Assembly (NCBI GenBank): GCA_009903855.1
Contig: WYEK01000131.1
Location: 1-20,296, forward strand
Source: Thermocrinis sp.
GTDB taxonomy: Bacteria > Aquificota > Aquificia > Aquificales > Aquificaceae
DNA: 20,296 nt
Direction: 5' to 3'
Shown piece after piece: positions 9,059 to 15,377 of this stretch. The notes beneath the pieces are model-generated. The model did no database searches and was not told the origin of the DNA. It saw only the letters and a list, made by a program, of their open reading frames with translations. Position 1 is the stretch's first letter, and the number at the start of each line of letters is the position of its first letter. Both the position numbers and the translations under genes were made by a program.

Positions 9059-9707
9059 TGTGGGAAACACAAGCGTAGACGCTTGCGTCTTTGATGGAAG
9101 GGAGCTTGTCTATCTTGGCAAGTTTTCCCACCAAGAGCTCGGGGAGCTTGCAAAGCGATATGAGAACATCCTCGCATCCTGCGTAAAACCCTCCGTCCAA
9201 AATCAAATAGCCAAGGCCTTCCTCTTTAAACCGGAGGATGTTCCCATAAAAACTGCCTTTGAGGGAAAGGAAAAGGTGGGCATAGACAGGCTCTTGAACC
9301 TATACGGTGCCTTGGAGTTTTACGCAGACACTTGCCTTCTGGTAAGCGCGGGTACCGCCTTAGTGGCGGATGTTTTGATGGATGGCGTTTTTGAAGGAGG
9401 CTTTATTACCTTAGGCTTGGGGGCAAGGCTGAGATGCTTGCACGAGAGGGCAGAGCTTATTCCTCTCTTTCCCTTAGAGAGCGTAGATGTGCCCTTGGGC
9501 AAAGACACCAGGTCTGCCCTTCTGGGTGGGCTAAAAAAGGAAGTTTTTTACTACTTGGAGGGACTGCTTAGAGAGCTGAGGGAAAACTACAAAAGGGACT
9601 TTAAAGTTATCCTAACAGGGGGTGATGGGTGGTTTTTAAAGGATTTTGGAGTTTACGACCCTCTGCTAATCCACAGGGCTATGCTAAGGCTCAAAAGACT
9701 CTTATGA
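9039..9707 (+). CDS. coaX: Type III pantothenate kinase (CoaX), divergent active site
   Basis: First step of CoA synthesis, phosphorylating pantothenate, as a cytoplasmic ASKHA-fold dimer. From ATG 9039 the protein has 222 residues, slightly short for CoaX (~240-260). The start fits the family opening (residues 1-11, LTLDVGNT). An upstream in-frame ATG at 9015 would add eight unrelated residues. Seen motifs are DVGNT (Asp7), VGIDR (Asp83), the ASxxKPS strand, GTALVADV, EGGFITLG and LTGGDG. In the family a third Asp precedes the Gly-Thr-Ala (IDxGTA, Asp125 in the Thermotoga enzyme as I recall). Here that position is Ser103 (LLVSAGTA). The gene overlaps hemW by 20 nt and runs 17 nt into convergent mqnC. 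Confidence 0.85.
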   Translation: MKWLTLDVGNTSVDACVFDGRELVYLGKFSHQELGELAKRYENILASCVKPSVQNQIAKAFLFKPEDVPIKTAFEGKEKVGIDRLLNLYGALEFYADTCLLVSAGTALVADVLMDGVFEGGFITLGLGARLRCLHERAELIPLFPLESVDVPLGKDTRSALLGGLKKEVFYYLEGLLRELRENYKRDFKVILTGGDGWFLKDFGVYDPLLIHRAMLRLKRLL

Positions 9708-10761
9708 TGTTGTAGTAGGTGTCCCTTTGGGCTGGCACAAAGCCAGCGGACCTTATGGCAGACACCATATCCTCCACCTTTGGTATGGAAACCTTGTAGT
9801 TGGTGGAAGAGATCACATTCTCCTCCATCATCACACTGCCCAGGTCGTTGGCACCAAAGTGAAGTCCCACAATACCCACCTGCATGGTCTGAGTTACATG
9901 ACTGCTCTGAATGTTTTTGAAGTTATCAAGGTATATCCGCGAGAGGGCAAGCACCTTCAGATAATAAACTGATGAAGCCTCTTCTATGTGGTCAAGCATG
10001 GTGTTGCCCTTTTTAAAGGTCCAAGGTATAAAGGCGGTAAATCCGCCCGTTTCATCTTGGATACGCCTGACCCTTTCTAAGTGTTCTACAATGTGCTCTG
10101 GCTTTTCTATATGCCCAAACATCATTGTAGCGGTGGAAGTTAGCCCAAGTTTGTGGGCAGTTCTGTGCACCTCCTCCCACTGCTCCACCGTGCACTTGCC
10201 GGGGCTCAAAAAGCTCCTAACCTCTTGGGATAGAATTTCCGCACCACCACCGGGGATGGAGTCAAGTCCGGCATCCTTCAGAGCCCTTATAACCTCCTCT
10301 ATGGTAAGCCCTTCAATCTTAGCAAGATAGACAATCTCCGGTGCAGAAAAGGAGTGGATTTGCACCATAGGGAAGTTCTTCTTTATTTCCCTCAAAAGGT
10401 CCGTGTAAAACTTAAGGGGGAGGTCCGGATTTAGTCCTCCCTGCATAAGCAGAGTAGTCCCACCCCAATCTACCAGCTCTTGCACTTTCTTTAAGATCTC
10501 TTCCGTGTCTAAAACATAACCCTCCGGTGAACTTGGTTTTCTCTGAAAGGCGCAGAACTTGCACCCTGCCACGCAAATGTTGGTGTAGTTCACATTCCTA
10601 TCTATCACAAAGGTAACAACATTGTCTGGGTGAAAGCGCCTACGCACTTGGTCCGCCAAATAGCCCAAGACCGCCAGGTCTGCCCTTTCCAAAAGTTCCA
10701 AAGCGGTAGCTTGGTCTATTCTCTCCTCTAATACATGCTCAAAGCTTGAAAGACCTTTCAT
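9691..10761 (-). CDS. mqnC: Cyclic dehypoxanthinyl futalosine synthase MqnC (radical SAM)
   Basis: Radical SAM enzyme of the futalosine route to menaquinone, closing the ring of dehypoxanthinyl futalosine. 356 residues. The cluster ligands are C63, C67 and C70 in CVAGCKFCAF. Also visible are LMQGGLNPDLP, HSFSAPEI, IPGGGAEIL, a TAHKLGLTSTATMMFGH segment, and RIQDETGGFTAFIPWTF. The QGGLNPDLP and IPWTF forms separate MqnC from MqnE, which is also in this window. The gene follows the dehydrogenase-like gene by 24 nt and probably shares its transcript. No clear ribosome-binding site precedes the ATG. The final residues overlap convergent coaX by 17 nt. Confidence 0.92.
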   Translation of the reverse strand: MKGLSSFEHVLEERIDQATALELLERADLAVLGYLADQVRRRFHPDNVVTFVIDRNVNYTNICVAGCKFCAFQRKPSSPEGYVLDTEEILKKVQELVDWGGTTLLMQGGLNPDLPLKFYTDLLREIKKNFPMVQIHSFSAPEIVYLAKIEGLTIEEVIRALKDAGLDSIPGGGAEILSQEVRSFLSPGKCTVEQWEEVHRTAHKLGLTSTATMMFGHIEKPEHIVEHLERVRRIQDETGGFTAFIPWTFKKGNTMLDHIEEASSVYYLKVLALSRIYLDNFKNIQSSHVTQTMQVGIVGLHFGANDLGSVMMEENVISSTNYKVSIPKVEDMVSAIRSAGFVPAQRDTYYNIIRVF

Positions 10762-10785
10762 AAGTATTTAGAATTTGGGAGTTAC

Positions 10786-11568
10786 TCAGGAGATGTCAAT
10801 GGCTTTTAAGTTTTCCAAAAGCTCTATATTTTTCAATGCCCTGTCTTTGCTCCTATAGTCAAAATCTCCAGAGAGAAAGCTTTCCACCATGAGCCTGAGT
10901 TTGTCCCTGTTTTCTTTGTGGATCAGTTTCCCTTCCTTCCAAACCTCTTCCTTGGCAAAATCAAGGATCAAGCTCCCACCGTTTATGAACCATCTTCTTG
11001 AAGGGTTGGGATGCTCCCAAGCGGTTCTTATAGAAAAGGGCACGCCGTCTGCTTTTCCCTCCAAATGCCAAACATCGCCCACTTTAAGGGATGTAATCTG
11101 CAGGTCTTTGAAAAACAGTTGAAGAAGATAAAGGTCGTGCCATGCCAAATCCCAAAGGGGAGAAAGGTAGCCTCTCCCTCTCCCTAACCTCTCAATGTGC
11201 ACTTCCTCTACATCCTTTGGAAAGTAATCAAGGCACGATGAAAAACTTTCTATTTCTGAAATATAAAGCGCTGAATAATGGTATATTTCCATAAACTCCC
11301 TTTTGCTAAGGGCTGGAGGTTTTTCAAGCAAGACCGATGCCCCATTCTCCAAAAAGAACTTAGCTAACCTAACATGCTCCGCAGGGTCAACTGCTATTAT
11401 GACCGCTTTTACAGGCTCTTTGACCTCCTCAAAGTGGCAATAAAAGGGGTAGCTACCAACCGCCTTGTTTGGGTCCCTGTCGCAGAGAACCGGGAGCTTT
11501 CCCATCTCCTCAAGCTTTGAAAGGTATTTCTTGCCCATATTTCCAAGACCTATGAGAAGGACATGCAT
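10786..11568 (-). CDS. Short Gfo/Idh/MocA-like NAD(P)-dependent oxidoreductase
   Basis: A 260-residue protein with an N-terminal Rossmann fold: the dinucleotide motif GLGNMG (residues 7-12), then an acidic residue after beta-2 (CDRD). The family EKP motif follows (LLEKPPALS, about 84-92). A later DLAWHDLYLL segment matches the family's D-x-x-x-H site. Members usually have 330-380 residues, so the C-terminal sheet domain is reduced. The substrate cannot be read; members act on sugars, inositol, biliverdin and others. The ATG at 11568 has no Shine-Dalgarno but a TATACT 7 nt upstream. It is apparently the first gene of a unit with mqnC, though a functional link to menaquinone is not implied. Confidence 0.75.
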   Translation of the reverse strand: MHVLLIGLGNMGKKYLSKLEEMGKLPVLCDRDPNKAVGSYPFYCHFEEVKEPVKAVIIAVDPAEHVRLAKFFLENGASVLLEKPPALSKREFMEIYHYSALYISEIESFSSCLDYFPKDVEEVHIERLGRGRGYLSPLWDLAWHDLYLLQLFFKDLQITSLKVGDVWHLEGKADGVPFSIRTAWEHPNPSRRWFINGGSLILDFAKEEVWKEGKLIHKENRDKLRLMVESFLSGDFDYRSKDRALKNIELLENLKAIDIS

Positions 11569-11575
11569 GAGAATT

Positions 11576-11581
11576 AGTATA
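11576..11581 (-). promoter_or_regulatory. -10-like TATACT, 7 nt before the dehydrogenase-like gene
   Basis: TATACT on the minus strand is separated by 7 nt (AATTCTC) from the ATG at 11568. The spacing suggests a leaderless transcript. No convincing -35. Confidence 0.35.
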
Positions 11582-11707
11582 AAAGTAGATAACCCTCCGC
11601 TGAAAAATTAGCCCTTTAGCTTACTTTCTCTAAAGAAGCTGTATGAACCTTATCCTCCTCAGTTCTGTTTCAACTACCTCATCTCCTGTCTGAAGCTGTT
11701 CTGATAA

Positions 11708-11743
11708 TCCCTTATCGGTATCGTTCCCCCAGCGGATAAGGGA
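11708..11743. repeat. 9-bp perfect inverted repeat with 18-nt loop
   Basis: TCCCTTATC (11708-11716) and GATAAGGGA (11735-11743) are perfect complements. No T-run follows, so it is not a simple terminator. An alternative hairpin GTTCCC/GGGAAC is possible in the same bases. Confidence 0.6.
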
Positions 11744-11876
11744 ACTAAACCTCCCACTACCCTATCCTACGCTCCTGTGGAAAATGGAAGAGTTTTTCCT
11801 TGCTAAGAATAGGAAAAAGAAGGGCTACCTTCAGAACCTGCTGGACAAGGGCAAGGATTTTAAAATCCCTCCCGTC

Positions 11877-11935
11877 TTCAGGGTTCCTTCCATTGGTCCC
11901 TCAACGGGCACCCAGCAAGCCCTGAAAGCTTTTTT
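11877..11935 (+). terminator. Terminator-like long hairpin with T6 tail
   Basis: TTCAGGG (11877-11883) pairs with CCCTGAA (11920-11926) around a loop that can itself fold, and AGC then TTTTTT (11930-11935) follow. The geometry fits a rho-independent terminator on the plus strand, although no recognised gene precedes it. Confidence 0.4.
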
Positions 11936-11963
11936 ATAGTACCTTCATATCCTGTCTTCTTTG

Positions 11964-12233
11964 TTATCTAAGACGATGCCCATGTTTACGCAGAAACTCG
12001 CATTCTTTGTAAGCCTCATAGCTTTGGCTCTTTTCCAAGCACTCTTTTTTTGCAGAAAGATCCTCTAATTTCATTTGCTTGCATTTTTCCCAATTTTGGC
12101 TGCACCACCACTCCTTGTACTTTTTTCCACCACCAATGGGATACTGTCCCTGAGAACTTCCCGATTGGGTTTGCTGGGCAAAGCTAATACCTGCAAAAAC
12201 AAACGCGGTAGTTAGAACTAAGAACCTCCTCAT
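11964..12233 (-). CDS. Small secreted Cys-containing protein, function unknown
   Basis: 89 residues with a clear signal peptide (MRRF, hydrophobic core, cleavage after FAGISFA) and a mature part of about 70 residues starting QQTQ. The mature part has four cysteines (CSQNWEKC and ECLE...ECEF) and is otherwise charged. The cysteines could form two disulfides or bind a metal or heme; there is no CxxCH motif. GGAGG sits 7 nt before the ATG. It lies downstream of the other small secreted gene, whose leader is very similar (AGITFAQQ), with a strong hairpin between them. No family recognised. Confidence 0.7.
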   Translation of the reverse strand: MRRFLVLTTAFVFAGISFAQQTQSGSSQGQYPIGGGKKYKEWWCSQNWEKCKQMKLEDLSAKKECLEKSQSYEAYKECEFLRKHGHRLR

Positions 12234-12260
12234 GACTTAACCTCCCAATTCATAAAAGTA

Positions 12261-12276
12261 GGGGGCTTACGCCCCC
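12261..12276 (-). terminator. Strong hairpin between the two small secreted genes
   Basis: On the minus strand GGGGGC-GTAA-GCCCCC forms a 6-bp G/C stem closed by a GNRA-type loop. TACTTTTATG follows, a poor T-tract. It lies 12 nt after the stop of the upstream small gene and just before the ribosome-binding site of the next. It is likely a terminator, attenuator or mRNA 3'-end stabiliser. Confidence 0.65.
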
Positions 12277-12288
12277 ATGCCTGCCCAG

Positions 12289-12501
12289 TTATTGCTTCAT
12301 TTCTTCCTTCTTCATCTCGTGCTTTTTGTGAGTCTTTTTGTGCTTTTTGGCTTTTTTGTGAGCCTTCTCTTGAGCCTTTTCAGCGGGTTGTGCTGGTTGG
12401 GCGGGCTGTGCTGGTTGGGCAGGTTGTGCTGGCTGTGCTTGCTGGGCAAAGGTGATGCCTGCAAAGGCAAGGGCTGCGGCTAGTGCTGTTAGCTTTCTCA
12501 T
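12289..12501 (-). CDS. Small secreted protein with QPA repeats and Lys/His-rich tail
   Basis: 70 residues. A signal peptide (MRKLTALAAALAFAGITFA) is followed by about six tandem QPA triplets and then a very basic tail rich in Lys, His and Glu (KAHKKAKKHKK type). The mature part is low-complexity and probably unstructured. The tail could bind metals or polyanions; this is inference from composition only. An excellent ribosome-binding site (AAGGAGGT, 6 nt spacing) suggests strong expression. A TAAAAT-like -10 lies about 36 nt upstream (12537-12542). The gene is probably the first of a pair with the Cys-containing secreted protein. It is short and repetitive, but signal peptide and ribosome site together make it a real gene. 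Confidence 0.7.
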   Translation of the reverse strand: MRKLTALAAALAFAGITFAQQAQPAQPAQPAQPAQPAQPAEKAQEKAHKKAKKHKKTHKKHEMKKEEMKQ

Positions 12502-12599
12502 GGCTAAACCTCCTTGCTAAGGTTTTGATGGTTTTAATTTTAGGAAGCCAAAATGAAATTCTCATGAAAATTTAGAGGCTTGAAACTTCAAAGAGGCGG

Positions 12600-12605
12600 T
12601 ATAAT
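12600..12605 (+). promoter_or_regulatory. Consensus -10 TATAAT upstream of the zinc-ribbon operon
   Basis: A perfect TATAAT is followed by 10 nt and the ATG at 12616, with no Shine-Dalgarno in between. A short palindrome, TTGAAACTTCAA (12580-12591), overlaps the likely -35 zone and could be an operator or chance. Confidence 0.45.
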
Positions 12606-12615
12606 CTGAAATATT

Positions 12616-13185
12616 ATGATATGCCTAACCCATTTGGAGCTTTGCCCACATTGTAAGAGGATTGCTTTGAAGGTGTGTGAATACGACGAGCCCTACCCGA
12701 GGGTGGAGGCGGAGTGCCAGTGCTGTGGATACAAGGTCTACGACAAGCCCATGAGGCTAAACAAGGAGGACTTCAAGGAAATATTGGACAAGCTAGGAAG
12801 AAAATTTGTTGGCAGTCAGTGCGTAGATGACCGATGCGGTTCTCAAAAGGTTATAAGGCTGATAAACGAAGGGAGCTACTCGGAGTTCAGATGTTTAGAA
12901 TGCGGTGCTGAGTGGAACACCGATGAGCTGAAGAGGGCAATAGCAAGGGTAAAGGGCATACAAAACGCAGTGAAGGATGGCAATCGTCTTTTGGAAGTTT
13001 TAAAGGCTGGTGAGGGAGAGTGTCCTCTCTGTGGGTGGGACATAGGGCATCTGCACTCCGGCTATGCCACTGTGTTAGAGTGCTTTGTGTGTGGCTATCA
13101 TAACACTGTAGAAGAAAAGGTCCCCAACATAGACCTAACTACCCTAAACTGCCCCGAGTATGAATACTCGGAGGAGCCCGGTTGA
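12616..13185 (+). CDS. Triple zinc-ribbon protein of unknown function
   Basis: 189 residues containing three four-cysteine knuckle pairs: C10/C13 with C34/C37, C69/C74 with C93/C96, and C136/C139 with C156/C159. The modules are joined by helical linkers (about 48-62 and 103-132). The first pair reads CPHC and CQCC, the last CPLCGWDIGH and CFVCGYHN. Repeated zinc ribbons of this kind usually bind nucleic acid or proteins, but no named family is recognised. No ribosome-binding site is present before the ATG; a TATAAT lies 10 nt upstream. The last four bases overlap the next gene (TTGA), so the two form an operon. Confidence 0.75.
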   Translation: MICLTHLELCPHCKRIALKVCEYDEPYPRVEAECQCCGYKVYDKPMRLNKEDFKEILDKLGRKFVGSQCVDDRCGSQKVIRLINEGSYSEFRCLECGAEWNTDELKRAIARVKGIQNAVKDGNRLLEVLKAGEGECPLCGWDIGHLHSGYATVLECFVCGYHNTVEEKVPNIDLTTLNCPEYEYSEEPG

Positions 13186-13667
13186 AAAATCCCTTTCAGG
13201 AGTTTTTTAGGTACGCCCAATGGAAGGAGAGGTTTTTAAAGGATTACGAAGAGATCAATTCTAAGGACCTCTCTCTTTTAGAAAGCTCCTTGCAGGGTTT
13301 TGATGTGGAAAAGACGGAAAGACTGCTGAAGGCTCTTGCATCCATGTATGTGGGCGGTTATGAAAAAAGGTTGGAAGATGAAGAGGTACGCCGTTGGACC
13401 AACTGGGCGGGCATAAAAACATACAAAACCTTTGGTGGCTTTCCTCAGCTTTCGGACCTTGAACTAAGTTTTCTTTTCTATGCGGTGGGTAAGCTCTTTG
13501 TCCCCCTTCTTTTGCACGAAAAGGGCGTCAAATCTGAAAGTTTTAAAAGATTGAGCCCAAAGGAGCAGGAGGACGCAGTCTCTGAGGTTTTGGATGTAAT
13601 ATGGGAAAATCACCTGATAAGAATTTTGCAAATTCTACCCTCCCTTTTCCAAGGGAGTTCTGAATGA
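13182..13667 (+). CDS. Helical protein of unknown function, operon partner of the zinc-ribbon gene
   Basis: 161 residues, soluble, predominantly helical by composition, with aromatic-rich segments (NPFQEFFRYAQWKERF, RRWTNWAGIKTYKTFGGF). No Cys, no signal peptide, no membrane span. The start is TTG 13182, supported by GGAGGAG 6 nt upstream inside the previous gene, giving a 4-nt overlap. No family is recognised. The tight coupling suggests that the product works with the zinc-ribbon protein. The 3' end runs 33 nt into the opposing sensor-kinase gene. Confidence 0.7.
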   Translation: MKNPFQEFFRYAQWKERFLKDYEEINSKDLSLLESSLQGFDVEKTERLLKALASMYVGGYEKRLEDEEVRRWTNWAGIKTYKTFGGFPQLSDLELSFLFYAVGKLFVPLLLHEKGVKSESFKRLSPKEQEDAVSEVLDVIWENHLIRILQILPSLFQGSSE

Positions 13668-15377
13668 GACTTCCGCATAGAATCCTCCCCTTTTTGGGAA
13701 AACCCTTATGCTCCAACCGTGCAGTTCAAAGATGTGCTTTACCATAGCAAGCCCCAACCCCATACCCTCCGGGTTTGAAGACTTGTATGGCATGAATATA
13801 GTCTCCTCCTCTCCCTCTTTGATACCTTTACCGTTGTCTTCGTAAACAAAACCCTCCTCGGTGAGGGACACTCTTACCTTTTTTGCACCCCACTCTACGC
13901 TGTTGTTAAAAAGATTAAAAAAGCATTCTTTTATCATGCTTCTGTCTGCCTTCACAAAGCTACTGCCTACCACCTCCACCTCCAGATTGGGATATAGCCT
14001 TGCTAACTCCCTTATTAGATCTCCCAACTCAAAGCCCTCTACCTTTATTTCCCTTTGATAAGAGAGGTCTCTAAAGTAATTGACCGCAGACTTGATCCTG
14101 TTTATTTCCTCCAAAAGTAGCCCGCAGACGTTTATTACCTCCTCCTTGCTTAGCCTATCCCTTTGGGCAAGGAGTCGTAGCCTTTCCAGATGTAAGCTTA
14201 TGGGAGTAAGTGGGTTTTTGATCTCGTGGGCGAGCCTTTTGACCGCATCCTGCCAAGTCCGGAACCTCTCTGCGGTAATAATGGGACGCAGGTCCTCGTA
14301 GATCTCCAAAAGACCAAGGGGAAGCTCAACCTCCGTTTTTCTAACCTGCGGGTCCTCTTTGTTAATCTCCTTGTAAGCCTTGTTTTCAATAACCTCCCCT
14401 CCTTTTCCAACAAACCTTATGCCCACGGGCAAACTCTCTATCAAAGACCTCAACGTCTCCTTTTCCTTCTCAAGCCTGCTGTACAGTTCCCTTAGCTCCT
14501 CCTTCATGGTGGAGAAAGACCTGGCAAGTTGAGAAACCTCATCCTCCGTGTTTGGCACCCTCACAAAAACATCAAAGTTTCCTTTAGCAATCTCCCGGGC
14601 CTTTGAAGAGAGCTCCTCCAGTGGGACGCTTATATGTCTTGCCACCAAGTTTCCAAACCACAAAGACGCAAGCAGGGCAACCAAGGAAATTAGCACCAAA
14701 AAGTATATGTATATGCCACCTAAAATGTCCCTTGACTTTACCAAGTTCCTTAGGCTGGTGGAAACCTCATAAAGGGCACTGATGCCACTTTTTAGCCTTT
14801 GGTCCTTTAGAACCTCCACCCTGTAATCTCCCACGCACAGGATGAAGGTATCTTCCCTTTCTTCTTCAACGCAGGGTGCTTTTTCCACACTCTTTACACC
14901 CTTTAGGGCAGAGACAAACCCCCTTGGGTCTTCCCCCTTGCTGATTATGGTATAAAAAAAAGACCTGTACTCTTCAAGCTTGTCCCTCTCGTAGGCGTTA
15001 GCCATCTGCAAAAGCTCCTCCGTTTTCTGCGCCACTTCCTTGAGCTGGGAGCTAACAAAGGTCTTTGTGGATTGCAACAGAACTACTGAGGATGCCAAGT
15101 TTAGAAAGAGTATGGGCAGGAACATATACAAAAAGAGAAGGTTAGAAAGACGCCTCCTTAGGTTTCCCCTCTGGGCTTGCAGGTAGGTTTTTATGAACTT
15201 TCTAAAGAAGATAGAAAAAACGACCACAAGAATGAGAAGGTCCAGGTTTATCACCAAAAGGATCAGCGGAAAACCTACGGTCCAGATTTTCCTAAGGTTG
15301 TCCAAAAAGAGTATGTTTATGCCTACAAAGAAAACAAAGAATAGGAAAAAGAGAAAGAAAAGCTTAGCCCTTTCCAT
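13635..15377 (-). CDS. NtrY-like membrane sensor histidine kinase
   Basis: 580 residues. N-terminal hydrophobic segments lie around residues 6-28, 37-58 and 80-105. An extracytoplasmic sensor region follows to ~215, then another membrane segment (~220-242), a HAMP domain (~243-295) and a degenerate PAS-like linker. HisKA has RLAHEIKNPLTPI with the phosphoacceptor His384. The ATPase domain shows an N box FFNLFNNSVEW, DNGKGI and GMGLGLAMVKH. The HEIKNPLTPI form and multi-span N-terminus are typical of NtrY-type kinases, which sense nitrogen or redox state in known cases. No response regulator lies beside it. The ATG follows the mqnE stop with no gap (TGAATG), so it is probably translated by re-initiation. 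Confidence 0.9.
   Translation of the reverse strand: MERAKLFFLFFLFFVFFVGINILFLDNLRKIWTVGFPLILLVINLDLLILVVVFSIFFRKFIKTYLQAQRGNLRRRLSNLLFLYMFLPILFLNLASSVVLLQSTKTFVSSQLKEVAQKTEELLQMANAYERDKLEEYRSFFYTIISKGEDPRGFVSALKGVKSVEKAPCVEEEREDTFILCVGDYRVEVLKDQRLKSGISALYEVSTSLRNLVKSRDILGGIYIYFLVLISLVALLASLWFGNLVARHISVPLEELSSKAREIAKGNFDVFVRVPNTEDEVSQLARSFSTMKEELRELYSRLEKEKETLRSLIESLPVGIRFVGKGGEVIENKAYKEINKEDPQVRKTEVELPLGLLEIYEDLRPIITAERFRTWQDAVKRLAHEIKNPLTPISLHLERLRLLAQRDRLSKEEVINVCGLLLEEINRIKSAVNYFRDLSYQREIKVEGFELGDLIRELARLYPNLEVEVVGSSFVKADRSMIKECFFNLFNNSVEWGAKKVRVSLTEEGFVYEDNGKGIKEGEEETIFMPYKSSNPEGMGLGLAMVKHIFELHGWSIRVFPKRGGFYAEVSFRTPLEKGG

Larger units (their letters stand above)
11582..11963. other. Gene-poor stretch with inverted repeats and decayed frames
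   Basis: About 380 nt without a convincing gene. On the plus strand a frame from ATG 11643 to TAG 11939 is interrupted by TGA at 11691-11693. A second frame (11708-11803) ends in a segment with YAPVENG, which resembles the PVE-containing tail seen in many IS605 TnpB proteins; this is from memory and weak. A 43-codon minus-strand frame ending at 11630 has no start codon. Two inverted repeats lie inside and are listed separately. It could be the 3' remnant of a mobile element or a structured RNA locus; neither is established. Confidence 0.35.

Noticed and set aside
11630..11700. GTAGTTGAAAC on the minus strand, resembling the end of some thermophile CRISPR repeats
   Set aside because: Only one copy, with no regularly spaced repeats or cas genes in the window.
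11643..11939. 98-codon plus-strand frame with in-frame TGA at 11691, considered as a selenoprotein or recoded gene
   Set aside because: No Cys-like context, no SECIS-type hairpin right after the TGA and no recognisable family; decay is simpler.
12277..12483. Plus-strand frame opposite the QPA-repeat gene (Leu/Cys-rich)
   Set aside because: It is the antisense of the QPA and Lys-rich codons; the minus-strand gene has a signal peptide and a strong ribosome-binding site.
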